Assembly: GCF_001437075.1 (NCBI RefSeq)
Contig: NZ_JQBX01000010.1
Location: forward strand, 16,210 to 80,209
From: Pediococcus stilesii
GTDB taxonomy: Bacteria; Bacillota; Bacilli; Lactobacillales; Lactobacillaceae
Length of the DNA: 64,000 nt
Direction: 5' to 3'
The notes under the pieces were generated by a model, which was not told the origin of the DNA, made no database searches, and was given only the letters and a program-made list of their open reading frames with translations. How positions within the stretch are numbered: position 1 is the first letter of the stretch; each line of letters begins with the position of its first letter. The position numbers and the translations under genes are program-made. Shown in pieces: positions 45,560 through 53,822 of the stretch.

Positions 45560-46801
45560 ATGGCAAAATATGAAACACTACTTCCACGTTTTCTCAGATA
45601 TGTTAAGGTGAACACCCGTTCAAATCCAAATTCTGATACGGTTCCAACCGATCCTAAAGAAGTTGAATTTTTAAAAACTTTAGCTAAAGAATTGGAAGAA
45701 GTGGGCGTGGTTGACGTTCATACTCAAGAATCTTCAGGATACGTTGTTGGAACACTACCAGCAAATGACGGTGGAAATACGCCTGTTATCGGTTATATTT
45801 CACACGTTGATACTGCCGATTTTAATGCCGAAAACATTCAACCACAAGTTCACGAAAACTACGATGGCCAATCCGACATCGATTTGAGTGGCGATGGTGA
45901 ATGGGTACTTAGCCCTTCTGTCTTCCCAAGTCTTAATAAATACAAAGGTAACGACCTCGTTACAACAAATGGTTTAACCCTTTTAGGTGCCGATGATAAG
46001 TCTGGAGTTGCTGATATTATGACAATGCTTGACTACTATCAAGCACATCCGGAAGTAAAACACGGTGAAATTCGAATTGGCTTTGCTCCAGATGAAGAAA
46101 CTGGTACTGGTGCAGATCATTTTGACGCAAAAGACTTTAACACTAAATATGCTTACACCGTAGATGGTGGTCCCCTCGGTGAACTTGAATATGAAACGTT
46201 CAATGCTGCTCAAGCAACCATTGAAATTCAAGGTAACGAAGTTCACACGGCCGTTGCAAAGGGCTTGATGGTTAATGCCCTCCAAGTTGGTATCGATTAC
46301 CACAACCTTCTACCAGAACATGACCGTCCAGAACTCACCGAAGGACGTGAAGGATTCTACCATCTATTTAAGATGACCGGAACTCCCGACCATGCCCAAC
46401 TTGTTTACATTATTCGTGATCACGATCGTAGTATCTTTGAAGAACGTAAACAAAAGATGCAAGAAATTGCGGATCAATTGAACAAGGAATTTGGTCAAGA
46501 ACGAGTTAAAGTCGAAGTGCACGATCAATATTACAACATGCGTGAAGTTCTTGAAAAAGACATGACACCTGTTGAAATCGCTCAAAAAGCAATGGAAAAC
46601 CTTGATATCAAACCAGATATCTACCCCGTTCGTGGTGGTACAGATGGTTCAAAGATTTCATTTATGGGAATTCCAACGCCAAACCTCTTCGCTGGTGGCG
46701 AAAACATGCACAGTCGCTATGAATACGTTTCTGTTCAAACTATGGAACGAGCTGTTGACTTATTATTAGAAATCAACCGTTTAAATTCAGAAAATAACTA
46801 A
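45560..46801 (+). CDS. pepT: Peptidase T (tripeptidase)
   Basis: A 413-residue M20B metallopeptidase that releases the N-terminal residue of tripeptides in the cytosol. Metal ligands are His82/Asp84 (ISHVDTAD), Asp145 (GADDKSG), Glu179-Glu180 (PDEETGTG) and a late His in GENMHSRYE. The dimerisation domain lies at about residues 210-320 and begins [15 protein letters not shown], where many PepT have NVHPGTAK. AAAGGAG precedes the ATG. It is part of peptide nutrition in a proteolytic lactic acid bacterium. Its own terminator follows. Confidence 0.96.
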   Translation: MAKYETLLPRFLRYVKVNTRSNPNSDTVPTDPKEVEFLKTLAKELEEVGVVDVHTQESSGYVVGTLPANDGGNTPVIGYISHVDTADFNAENIQPQVHENYDGQSDIDLSGDGEWVLSPSVFPSLNKYKGNDLVTTNGLTLLGADDKSGVADIMTMLDYYQAHPEVKHGEIRIGFAPDEETGTGADHFDAKDFNTKYAYTVDGGPLGELEYETFNAAQATIEIQGNEVHTAVAKGLMVNALQVGIDYHNLLPEHDRPELTEGREGFYHLFKMTGTPDHAQLVYIIRDHDRSIFEERKQKMQEIADQLNKEFGQERVKVEVHDQYYNMREVLEKDMTPVEIAQKAMENLDIKPDIYPVRGGTDGSKISFMGIPTPNLFAGGENMHSRYEYVSVQTMERAVDLLLEINRLNSENN

Positions 46802-46813
46802 AATTTCATTTTT

Positions 46814-46848
46814 GGGTCGTGGCAATTCCAATTGTCCGATCCTTTTTT
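46814..46848 (+). terminator. Terminator after pepT
   Basis: Stem GGGTCG/CGATCC plus GGCAAT/ATTGTC with a TCCA loop, followed by TTTTTT. Confidence 0.88.
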
Positions 46849-46873
46849 AAATAATTAGCTAAGGAGAACTATT

Positions 46874-47911
46874 ATGTCACTTACAATGGCAATTATTGGC
46901 TTCGGTAAAAGTGCCAATCGCTATCATATTCCATACATCAAGGAACGTGATATTAAAATTAAATACATCTACAACCATCGGCGCCATCCCGATAAAGAAA
47001 AAGGATTTTACGACTCTAAGACAATTTTCACGGATGATTTAAATCAGGTTCTGAAAGATCCAGAGGTTCAATTAGTAACCATCTGTACGCCTCCTTCAAC
47101 GCATTTTAAATATGGTAAAGAGGTGCTTAAAAATGGCAAAAACGTTTTAATTGAAAAACCTTTTGTTGCCGATCAAAAAGAAGCTAAGGAACTCTTTGCA
47201 CTGGCAAATGAAAAACATTTACTGGCAATGCCATATCAAAATCGTCGGTTTGACGGCGACTGTCTCACTCTTAAAAAAGTGATTGATTTGGGATATATTG
47301 GTAAGCCCCTTTTGCTGGAGTCCCACTTTGACAAATACCGTCCCGATACTGATTTGCATGAAGGCCTGCAAGTCGATGGCCAATTTTATGGATTAGGCGT
47401 GCACATGTTGGATCAAATTTTGGGGCTCTTTGGTAAGCCACAAACCGTTAGTTATGACATTCGGGCCATTCAAAATCCCGATAGTACGGTTGATGACTAC
47501 TATGAAACTCAACTACTTTACAATAACTTCAAGGCCACCGTGGTCAGCAATCCGCTTGCCGCGCGCCCCTATCCGCGCTTTTTGTTACACGGAACTAACG
47601 GATCGTATGTAAAATATGATATTGATCAACAAGAAAATGACTTAAAACTTGGCATTATGCCTGGCGATGAACATTTTGGGATTGATACTCCCAACCAATT
47701 CGGAATTGTTAAATATAAAAACCAAAATGGTGATTGGATTGAAAAACAAATTCCAACCGTTAATGGTGATTATGGTCGTGTGTATGATTCAATTATTGCA
47801 ACACTTGAAAATGGCGCACCCAAATTGGTTTCTGACGACGAAGCACTTTGGAACATGGAAATTTTGGAGGCGGGGATTGCTGAAAAAGGGATGCATGTTT
47901 TTCATATGTAA
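46874..47911 (+). CDS. Gfo/Idh/MocA-family oxidoreductase
   Basis: A 345-residue NAD(P)-dependent sugar-type dehydrogenase. The Rossmann domain opens with IIGFGKSANRYHIPYI, then VTICTPPSTHFKYG and the hallmark EKPF (V-L-I-E-K-P-F), whose Lys is catalytic. The C-terminal beta-sheet domain contains GLGVHMLDQILGLFG, with the conserved Asp and His at the active site. The closest known group is the YdgJ-like scyllo-inosose or glucoside oxidoreductases; the substrate is unknown. AAGGAG precedes the ATG. Single gene between two terminators. Confidence 0.92.
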   Translation: MSLTMAIIGFGKSANRYHIPYIKERDIKIKYIYNHRRHPDKEKGFYDSKTIFTDDLNQVLKDPEVQLVTICTPPSTHFKYGKEVLKNGKNVLIEKPFVADQKEAKELFALANEKHLLAMPYQNRRFDGDCLTLKKVIDLGYIGKPLLLESHFDKYRPDTDLHEGLQVDGQFYGLGVHMLDQILGLFGKPQTVSYDIRAIQNPDSTVDDYYETQLLYNNFKATVVSNPLAARPYPRFLLHGTNGSYVKYDIDQQENDLKLGIMPGDEHFGIDTPNQFGIVKYKNQNGDWIEKQIPTVNGDYGRVYDSIIATLENGAPKLVSDDEALWNMEILEAGIAEKGMHVFHM

Positions 47912-47938
47912 TCTCGTTCACCCTCTTAAAGGTAGCAA

Positions 47939-47997
47939 AAACACCAGTTTATTGGTAACGGTAATTTTTCCGTTTAGCCAGTAAGCTGGTGTTTTTT
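47939..47997 (+). terminator. Terminator after the oxidoreductase
   Basis: Long stem AACACCAG/CTGGTGTT with inner TGG/CCA and ACGG/CCGT pairs, followed by TTTTTT. Confidence 0.9.
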
Positions 47998-48018
47998 ATT
48001 ATTTACATGATAGCATTT

Positions 48019-48249
48019 TCATTCATCATATTGCTTCAAGAAACTGCGAATTACGCGCCAAACATCTAGGTCACGTGTATCAAAACCTTCTGGCATTAAT
48101 CGCTGCAGGTCAGATTGGATATACGCTTCGTTAATCCGCATCCACTCGTCTTCATCCTGAGCGTTTTTAAAGGTGTTAAAGTAATATGGATCATCAATCG
48201 CTAGTAGTGCATCGCGAATTGCTTCTTTTTGTTGTTGAGACAGCGCCAA
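48019..48249 (-). CDS. Small acidic protein of unknown function
   Basis: A 76-residue, mainly helical protein rich in Asp, Glu and Gln (SQQQKEAIRDALLAIDDPYY; DEWMRINEAYIQSDLQ; RDLDVWRVIRSFLKQYDE). The TTG at 48249 is taken as start because AAAGGGGG is 7 nt upstream; the longer frame has no site. No signal or membrane segment. I do not recognise the family. It is an isolated gene convergent with the oxidoreductase. Confidence 0.7.
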   Translation of the reverse strand: MALSQQQKEAIRDALLAIDDPYYFNTFKNAQDEDEWMRINEAYIQSDLQRLMPEGFDTRDLDVWRVIRSFLKQYDE

Positions 48250-48400
48250 ATTATTGTCCCCCTTTTTTAGATACATACTAATTATCATTTTAAACGGAAG
48301 TTAGTCAAGTAAATACTTCTAGCCGGGCTATGGGCAAATCACTTTGTTTTATTAAATTTTTCGACTACACTTTGAAAAAAGATTATTAAAAGAGATAATC

Positions 48401-48631
48401 ATGCTAACCATTTTAATCATTCTACTAGTCGAACTTTTAGTTTCCTTAGCACCCATTTCGAAAAGGATTCGTTCTCAATTTGGAGATAATATTTTTATTT
48501 TATCGGGGGTTATTCTAATTAGCTTAACTGTTGGATTCTTCGCCGTAACACGTAGCTTCGAATTTCTATTCGCGTCGGTTCTAATTGTCATCACCCTCCT
48601 AATTTTACAATTCAAGCAACACCATGGATGA
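48401..48631 (+). CDS. Small membrane protein, first of a paralogous pair
   Basis: A 76-residue protein with three hydrophobic segments and the motif APISKRIRSQFGDN between the first and second. The ribosome site is weak (AAAGAGATAATC). It overlaps the frame leading to the next gene, which carries a related motif, so the two are tandem paralogues. Function unknown. Confidence 0.65.
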   Translation: MLTILIILLVELLVSLAPISKRIRSQFGDNIFILSGVILISLTVGFFAVTRSFEFLFASVLIVITLLILQFKQHHG

Positions 48632-48656
48632 CGATTTTAAAAAGGGGGTTCCGCTG

Positions 48657-48890
48657 ATGATTTCATTAATCCTTCTATTGATAGTGATGTTTTTAATTTA
48701 TCTTTCACCCATCCCTAAACTAGTTCGAAATATTTTAGGTTCAAAACTAAAATATTTTCAGTGGGCTACATTGGCACTTATTTTACTATTATTTGTTCTG
48801 GGTACTGGTGGAATACTGCTACTTTTTGTGCTTTTCTTAGTCGCTTTCTTATATTTTACAATTAAATATTTCGATAAAAAATCGAAATAA
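48657..48890 (+). CDS. Small membrane protein, second of a paralogous pair
   Basis: A 77-residue protein with three hydrophobic segments, SPIPKLVRNILGSK between the first two, and a basic tail (KYFDKKSK). The ATG at 48657 is favoured over the start at 48624 because AAGGGGG lies 8 nt upstream. It resembles the preceding gene in length, layout and the S/A-P-I-x-K-x-x-R motif. Function unknown. Confidence 0.65.
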   Translation: MISLILLLIVMFLIYLSPIPKLVRNILGSKLKYFQWATLALILLLFVLGTGGILLLFVLFLVAFLYFTIKYFDKKSK

Positions 48891-48942
48891 TCCAGTCTAC
48901 AGCGCACTTATTTGTTAAGATTACAGTGTAGGAAAGTTTACG

Positions 48943-49551
48943 ATGAAAGGGGCTAAAATTTTGAATCAATTAACATTTTTAAGAAGAATTGTGGCAATCA
49001 GTGAGGCCGGTCTTGCGTACGCTAATGATCGATTTGATCAAGAACGTTATCAAGAACTCCATCAATTGGCAATTGACCAACTTAGCTCACTCAGCGATAC
49101 ACCCGTTTCTAAAATTCAACAACTCTTTGCAAATGAATCTGGCTACCCAACCCCTAAGGTCGACGTTCGCGCTTTTATTAAGCATGATGACTCTGTGCTA
49201 CTAGTTGAAGATCGTTCGGGACGTTGGGCTCTTCCAGGCGGTTTTGCTGAGATTGGCTGGACCCCCAGCGAAAACGTTGCTAAAGAGGTTGATGAAGAAA
49301 CCGGTCTAAAAGTTAATGTTGAAGCTTTACGCGCGATTTATGATACAAGCCTTCGTTCAGATATTCCGCAATTTACCCAATACTATAAATTAATATTTAA
49401 ATGTCGTATTTTGGACGGCCATTTTCAGAAAAATAGCGAAACCGTGACCATGGACTGGTTTAGCTTAGATAATTTGCCGCCGCTATCACTAAAAAGAACC
49501 ACCAAAGAGCAGTTAGACCAGCTCTTTAATGGTTCTATCCATGTTGATTAG
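48943..49551 (+). CDS. Nudix hydrolase with N-terminal helical domain
   Basis: A 202-residue protein. Residues about 7-65 form the helical Nudix_N-like domain (LTFLRRIVAISEAGLAY), and the Nudix fold follows. The Nudix box is G-x5-E-x7-K-E-V-x-E-E-T-G-L (GGFAEIGWTPSENVAKEVDEE), with Lys at the usual Arg position but all acidic metal ligands present. Such two-domain proteins cleave ADP-ribose-like or nucleotide diphosphate substrates. The start is either ATG 48943 or, with an 8-nt spacer from AAAGGGG, TTG 48961. It is convergent with dhaM, 8 bp apart. Confidence 0.88.
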   Translation: MKGAKILNQLTFLRRIVAISEAGLAYANDRFDQERYQELHQLAIDQLSSLSDTPVSKIQQLFANESGYPTPKVDVRAFIKHDDSVLLVEDRSGRWALPGGFAEIGWTPSENVAKEVDEETGLKVNVEALRAIYDTSLRSDIPQFTQYYKLIFKCRILDGHFQKNSETVTMDWFSLDNLPPLSLKRTTKEQLDQLFNGSIHVD

Positions 49552-49559
49552 CTTAAACT

Positions 49560-49928
49560 TCACTTAACTTTAAGTTCTTTCAACTGTTTTTCAACGTCTT
49601 CTAGTTTAGTATTTACTTGCAACAAAGCTGCCGCCGTATAAGCACTTTCAACCAGTGCTGTATCATATAAATGAACCTCTTTGTCGCTCATTTCGATTGC
49701 CATTTCAAGGTTCATCTTGGCACTACCTAAATCGTAAAATGCAAGAATTTTATCGGCCTTATTTTCTTCAAATGCCGTCATGATTCGTGCCATATCGGTA
49801 CCTACTCCGCCATCTTCTAAGCCCCCGGCCGTTGTAACCGAGACGTCTTTAGCGACTTGTTCAATTAGGCGCTTCACGCCCGCAGCGATTTCAGCAACAT
49901 GTGAAACAATTACTACTCCGTATTCCAT
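49560..49928 (-). CDS. dhaM: Dihydroxyacetone kinase phosphotransfer subunit DhaM
   Basis: A 122-residue EIIA-Man-fold protein with the phospho-accepting His10 in VIVSHVAEIAAG. TAGGLEDGGVGTDMARI is a conserved DhaM patch. It takes phosphate from HPr and passes it to ADP bound on DhaL, coupling dihydroxyacetone phosphorylation to the PTS. It lacks the extra HPr and EI-like domains of E. coli DhaM, as in Lactococcus. Begins 2 bp after dhaL. Confidence 0.95.
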   Translation of the reverse strand: MEYGVVIVSHVAEIAAGVKRLIEQVAKDVSVTTAGGLEDGGVGTDMARIMTAFEENKADKILAFYDLGSAKMNLEMAIEMSDKEVHLYDTALVESAYTAAALLQVNTKLEDVEKQLKELKVK

Positions 49929-49930
49929 CG

Positions 49931-50503
49931 TTAGCCCTCCGCTTTTAATAGTGCCTTCAAAAGATAACCTGACGACATCGCACCAGGGTCAATGTGCCCA
50001 ACTGAACGATCACCTACGTATGACGCACGGCCTTTAGTTGCCACCATTTCCTTAGTTGATTCAACAGCTTGATCAATCCCTTCAACGGTGAGCGCATCTT
50101 TTTGAACTAATGCACTGGCCGGCGTCCAGACATCCACCATCGTTTTTTCACCTGGTACTGCTTTCCCACGTTTTTCGATTCCAGCAAGCGCTGCGGGGAT
50201 TAATTCTTTAACGTCTCCGTTGCCAATCTTTGCCATTTCCATAAACGCCGTCCCGTATAACGGTCCAGACGCACCACCGACTTTACTAATTAAGCTCATT
50301 GCGATCGTTTTAAAAATCGAAGGCACATCAGCAAAATCCTTATCTGTAATTGCTGCCATTACAGCTTCCATTCCCCGCGCCATATTGTTGCCATGATCAC
50401 CATCACCAATCGGCGTATCTAAGTCACTAAGGTAGGCACGCTGTTCTTGAATCACATTGTCAAAATTTTCCATCCATTTTTTTACATCTTCAACATTTAA
50501 CAT
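49931..50503 (-). CDS. dhaL: Dihydroxyacetone kinase ADP-binding subunit DhaL
   Basis: A 190-residue helical-barrel subunit that holds ADP with two magnesium ions through Asp29, Asp34 and Asp36 (DTPIGDGDHGNN); GGASGPLYGT and GRASYVGDRSVGHIDPGA form the nucleotide pocket. It is phosphorylated at ADP by DhaM and phosphorylates dihydroxyacetone on DhaK. The ATG at 50503 follows AAGGAGGATTT. A 140-bp palindromic repeat separates it from dhaK, so expression from the common mRNA may be affected by the hairpin. Confidence 0.95.
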   Translation of the reverse strand: MLNVEDVKKWMENFDNVIQEQRAYLSDLDTPIGDGDHGNNMARGMEAVMAAITDKDFADVPSIFKTIAMSLISKVGGASGPLYGTAFMEMAKIGNGDVKELIPAALAGIEKRGKAVPGEKTMVDVWTPASALVQKDALTVEGIDQAVESTKEMVATKGRASYVGDRSVGHIDPGAMSSGYLLKALLKAEG

Positions 50504-50516
50504 AATTAAATCCTCC

Positions 50517-50658
50517 TTCTCTGTGTGAGTTGAGTTTAGACGAGCTTTGCTTGCTTTGTGGTCTAGTTGAGTTACGCTATGACCCACATCCACTAAACCC
50601 GTGGATATCAGCCACAGCTAGACTAATCCTCAACTCTTGACCACCTTTCTCCGTATCC
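50517..50658 (-). repeat. Palindromic repeat, copy E, between dhaK and dhaL
   Basis: Minus strand begins GGATACGGAGAAAG at 50658, 6 nt after the dhaK stop. Arms GTGGTC/GACCAC, AGTTGAG/CTCAACT and CTAGCT.. surround GATATCCAC/GTGGATGT. It shares GAGGATTAGTCTAGCT and GTCATAGCGTAACT with the copies at 6367 and 6739, more than 43 kb away. Confidence 0.85.
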
Positions 50659-50664
50659 TTTTTC

Positions 50665-51657
50665 CTACCACCCGATCGTATGTGTCGCATAATTTAGATT
50701 GTTTACAAGGTCATCATTCACCCTGAAGATTGTCAGTGAGATTCCGGCCATTTCAAGGGATGTCATTAGGTTGCCCACTTTAGTAAATTCGACATTTAAT
50801 CCTAATTCATCGAGTTTATTTAATACATCATTCATGAAAACGTATTGTTCCATCAATGGTGTTGCTCCCATTCCATTAACTAGAACAGCAACTTTTTCGC
50901 CCTTTTCGAACTTAAATTCATCGTTTAATTTACCGACCAATTCTTCAACGAGCGCCTTTGATGGTTGGAGTTTTTCACGACGATAACCTGGTTCCCCATG
51001 GATTCCAACCCCGTATTCAATTTCATCATCGGCCAGTGTAAATCCTGGTTTTCCAACTTCTGGAACGGTAGCTCCGCTCAATGCAACCGCAATTGTTTTA
51101 ATATTTGGCAAGATTTTTTGAGCTAGTTCTTCAATTTCATCCAAGCTTGCGCCTTGATCGGCAGCGGCCCCCAGAACTTTATGCATAAACACCGTTCCGG
51201 CCACTCCGCGACGACCTTGTGTGTACGTACTATTTTCCACTGCAATGTCATCATCAACGACAATTGATTTGACCTTGATATCTTCCATATCCGCCATATC
51301 TTGAGCCATTTCAAAATTCATTACGTCGCCTGAATAATTTTTAATTACCAAGAACACACCCGCACCAGAATCGACCTGTTTAATGGCCTCAAAGATTTGA
51401 TCCGGTGTTGGTGATGTAAATACTTCTCCACAGACAGCAGCACTCAACATCCCGTTTCCAACAAATCCAGCATGTGTTGGTTCATGTCCACTACCACCAC
51501 CGCTGACAATTCCAACTTTGCCCTTAATTTTTTCAAGATCTGAGCGATAAACCACTCCTGTTTCTGGAATTCGTTTTAAATAATCGGGATAGCTTCGTAC
51601 AAGTCCTTGGACCATTTCATCGACAACATCCTTTGGATCATTAATTATTTTTTTCAT
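50665..51657 (-). CDS. dhaK: Dihydroxyacetone kinase substrate subunit DhaK
   Basis: A 330-residue subunit that binds dihydroxyacetone covalently through His220 (GVGIHGEPG). GGGSGHEPTHAGFVG holds the second active-site His58, and KNYSGDVMNFEMA the general base Asp111. Together with DhaL and DhaM it makes dihydroxyacetone phosphate for glycolysis. Its promoter region has a DhaS operator and a cre-like box. Order on the transcript: dhaK, repeat element, dhaL, dhaM. Confidence 0.96.
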   Translation of the reverse strand: MKKIINDPKDVVDEMVQGLVRSYPDYLKRIPETGVVYRSDLEKIKGKVGIVSGGGSGHEPTHAGFVGNGMLSAAVCGEVFTSPTPDQIFEAIKQVDSGAGVFLVIKNYSGDVMNFEMAQDMADMEDIKVKSIVVDDDIAVENSTYTQGRRGVAGTVFMHKVLGAAADQGASLDEIEELAQKILPNIKTIAVALSGATVPEVGKPGFTLADDEIEYGVGIHGEPGYRREKLQPSKALVEELVGKLNDEFKFEKGEKVAVLVNGMGATPLMEQYVFMNDVLNKLDELGLNVEFTKVGNLMTSLEMAGISLTIFRVNDDLVNNLNYATHTIGW

Positions 51658-51766
51658 GAATAATATTTCCCCTCTCGACTAAATCATCAACTATTTGTAT
51701 CTACATCCGGTTTGTTTTTCATAAATCGGTAACCATTTCCACGTTACCTGATAAATATAGGATACT

Positions 51767-51782
51767 ATGAAAGCGCTTTTTT
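51767..51782. promoter_or_regulatory. cre-like box before dhaK
   Basis: TGAAAGCGCTTTTT fits the cre consensus TGWAANCGNTNWCA except the last two positions. It is 6 bp from the DhaS operator. Confidence 0.6.
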
Positions 51783-51788
51783 AAAAAG

Positions 51789-51810
51789 GGACAGACCTTC
51801 TAATTTGTCC
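51789..51810. promoter_or_regulatory. DhaS operator before dhaK
   Basis: GGACAGAC-N6-ATTTGTCC, nearly identical to the Lactococcus DhaS site as I recall it (GGACACAT-N6-ATTTGTCC). It lies 132 bp upstream of dhaK. Confidence 0.82.
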
Positions 51811-51864
51811 GAATTTTTAATTCATTCGAGCCCAACCCATCTTCCAAAAATAATCACTGAAAGT

Positions 51865-51904
51865 AAAAACCGTGGTCAGGAAATTTTAGTTTCCCACCAC
51901 GATT
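51865..51904. terminator. Terminator after the iron alcohol dehydrogenase
   Basis: AAAACCGTGGT/ACCACGATTT with inner GGAAA/TTTCC; the T-run is on the minus strand, before the dhaK promoter. Confidence 0.85.
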
Positions 51905-51920
51905 TCATTTTTACTAAAGA

Positions 51921-53090
51921 TTATTCAGCATCATACGCTTGTTGATATAACTCAACAATTTCCGCTTTGGTTGCTTTTCTTGGATTTGAAAAAGCATTGC
52001 CATCTTTAAGCGCATTTTCAGCCATTAGTTCAAAGTCTTCGGGTTTTGCACCGATTGCTTTGATACTTCTTGGAATACCAATATCGTCATTCAACTGTTG
52101 CATTGCGTCAATCGCTTTGTCAGCTGCTTCTCGAATCGAAAGGCCATCAATATTTTCACCCATCGCAACGGCTAAATCAGCGAAACGTTCAGGACTAGCG
52201 ATGATATTAAAACGTTCAACAATTGGTAGTAAAATCGCACAGCAAACGCCATGTGGAGCATCATATTGCCCACCTAATTGGTGCGCCATCGCATGAACGT
52301 AGCCTAGATCAGCGTTATTAAATGCCATTCCACCAAGCATTTCGGCTTCTACCATTTTGGTCCGCGCCTCTAAGTTATGTCCGTTAGCAACTGCTTCACG
52401 TAAACTTTCTTCAACTAGCTTAATTGCTTGCAAACACTGCCCATCAGTAATGTCATTTCGGTTAACCGAAACGTATGGTTCAATCGCCTGCACAAATGTA
52501 TCTAATCCAGTTGACGCAGTTAGTTTAGCTGGAACATTTAACATTAATTCTGGATCGTTAAATGAAACTAATGGAACGTTTCGCCAGGAAACAACGACAA
52601 ACTTCAATTTGGTTTTTTCGTTTGTAATCACACAGTGGCGCGTTAGTTCAGATCCCGTGCCCGCCGTCGTATTAACAGCAATTAGTGGTGGCAAGGCATT
52701 ATCTAAAGTTTCGATTCCCGCCAGTTTTGTAATATCATCACCATTGGTTAAAATAATTCCGGTTCCCTTTCCGGTATCATGCGCAGATCCACCACCAACG
52801 GTAATAATTCCATCACAATCATTTTCTAAATAGACTTTCTTTGCTGCTTCAATATTTCTAACTTTTGGATTAGGTTCCACTTCGTTATAAATACTAAAGT
52901 TAATATTGGCTTGCTTTAATGAATTAATCGTCTGTTCAACGGGACCATCCGGCATTTTCTCTAGGAAAGAATCAGTTATAATAAGTGCGTTATGAATATT
53001 GACCATTTGAGCTCGTTTACCAATTTTTTCAATAACTCCGGCTCCAAAAAAGTTAACACTAGGCATTATAAAATCAAAATTTTTGTTCAT
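51921..53090 (-). CDS. Iron-containing alcohol dehydrogenase, 1,3-propanediol dehydrogenase-like
   Basis: A 389-residue group III dehydrogenase. NAD site GGGSAHDTGKG, substrate-side NTTAGTGSELTRHCV, and metal ligands in LDTFVQAIEP (Asp), GYVHAMAHQLGG and DAPHGVCCAILLP (three His). Length and these motifs fit DhaT (3-hydroxypropionaldehyde to 1,3-propanediol) or related short-chain alcohol dehydrogenases. No glycerol dehydratase is in the window, so the natural substrate is not certain. The ATG at 53090 is taken, after GAAGG. A DhaS operator and cre-like box lie upstream, shared with divergent dhaS. Confidence 0.88.
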   Translation of the reverse strand: MNKNFDFIMPSVNFFGAGVIEKIGKRAQMVNIHNALIITDSFLEKMPDGPVEQTINSLKQANINFSIYNEVEPNPKVRNIEAAKKVYLENDCDGIITVGGGSAHDTGKGTGIILTNGDDITKLAGIETLDNALPPLIAVNTTAGTGSELTRHCVITNEKTKLKFVVVSWRNVPLVSFNDPELMLNVPAKLTASTGLDTFVQAIEPYVSVNRNDITDGQCLQAIKLVEESLREAVANGHNLEARTKMVEAEMLGGMAFNNADLGYVHAMAHQLGGQYDAPHGVCCAILLPIVERFNIIASPERFADLAVAMGENIDGLSIREAADKAIDAMQQLNDDIGIPRSIKAIGAKPEDFELMAENALKDGNAFSNPRKATKAEIVELYQQAYDAE

Positions 53091-53143
53091 ATTCAAAACC
53101 TTCTTTGTTATATTTTTACTATAAGTCAATTTTACTGCGCTAG

Positions 53144-53157
53144 TTAAAGCGCTTACA
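53144..53157. promoter_or_regulatory. cre-like box between the dehydrogenase and dhaS
   Basis: TTAAAGCGCTTACA (plus) matches the cre consensus with one mismatch. It lies 2 bp from the DhaS operator. Confidence 0.7.
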
Positions 53158-53159
53158 AC

Positions 53160-53181
53160 GGACAAAATTAATAATCTGTCT
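53160..53181. promoter_or_regulatory. DhaS operator between the dehydrogenase and dhaS
   Basis: GGACAAAA-N6-ATCTGTCT, same spacing as the site at 51789. It lies in the divergent intergenic region and could serve both genes. Confidence 0.78.
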
Positions 53182-53234
53182 TATACTAGATTCGTCCAAA
53201 TTTTCAATCATACATATCTGAATTGGTGGTTAAC

Positions 53235-53822
53235 ATGTCTTATATAACAAAACGAAAAATTGCACTTTCAGTAAAAAATTTAGTACTGGAAACCAGTATT
53301 AATAAAACAAATGTTACAAGTGTTATGCAGAGCATTCACATGCGAAGGCAAACCTTCTATGATTTCTTTCTAGACAAATACGATGCCATCGAATGGATTT
53401 TTAACGATGAACTTCGAGAAATTATTGAAGATAATCTTGATTACGCTAAATGGACAAATATTATCCACGATCTATGTCAATACTTTTTTGATAACCAAAA
53501 GTTTATCAATGCGATTTTAAATGCCAACATTCAAGAAAACATCGTCGAGGAAACGATCAAAAAACATACCGAGCAACTAATTCAAGTAATTGTACTTAAT
53601 ATTTCAAAAGAGCAAAACATTACCCTTGATAACACCGAGATCCACTTCTTTCCAGAAGTTTATAGCAGCGTTATTTTGGAACAGTTAAAATCTTGGATTG
53701 CGATTAATGCTAATCGCAGTGTAGACGCTGAGGCACGCCTTTTGATTTTGGTTCTTGAAGACTCCATTAATGGAACGATTCTTAGAAAGAAAGGCTCACA
53801 CGACTACATCTTTTTTGATTAA
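53235..53822 (+). CDS. dhaS: TetR-type activator of dihydroxyacetone genes
   Basis: A 195-residue TetR-family protein. The N-terminal helix-turn-helix (about 5-50) reads TKRKIALSVKNLVLETSINK then NVTSVMQSIHMRRQTFYDFF, a form close to Lactococcus DhaS (TetR with 'MRRQTFYDFF' rather than the usual GVS..LYYHF). The rest is an alpha-helical ligand domain that, in Lactococcus, docks on DhaQ. Its stop codon overlaps the dhaQ stop on the other strand. The ATG at 53235 is preferred over upstream starts, but its ribosome site is weak. Confidence 0.88.
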   Translation: MSYITKRKIALSVKNLVLETSINKTNVTSVMQSIHMRRQTFYDFFLDKYDAIEWIFNDELREIIEDNLDYAKWTNIIHDLCQYFFDNQKFINAILNANIQENIVEETIKKHTEQLIQVIVLNISKEQNITLDNTEIHFFPEVYSSVILEQLKSWIAINANRSVDAEARLLILVLEDSINGTILRKKGSHDYIFFD

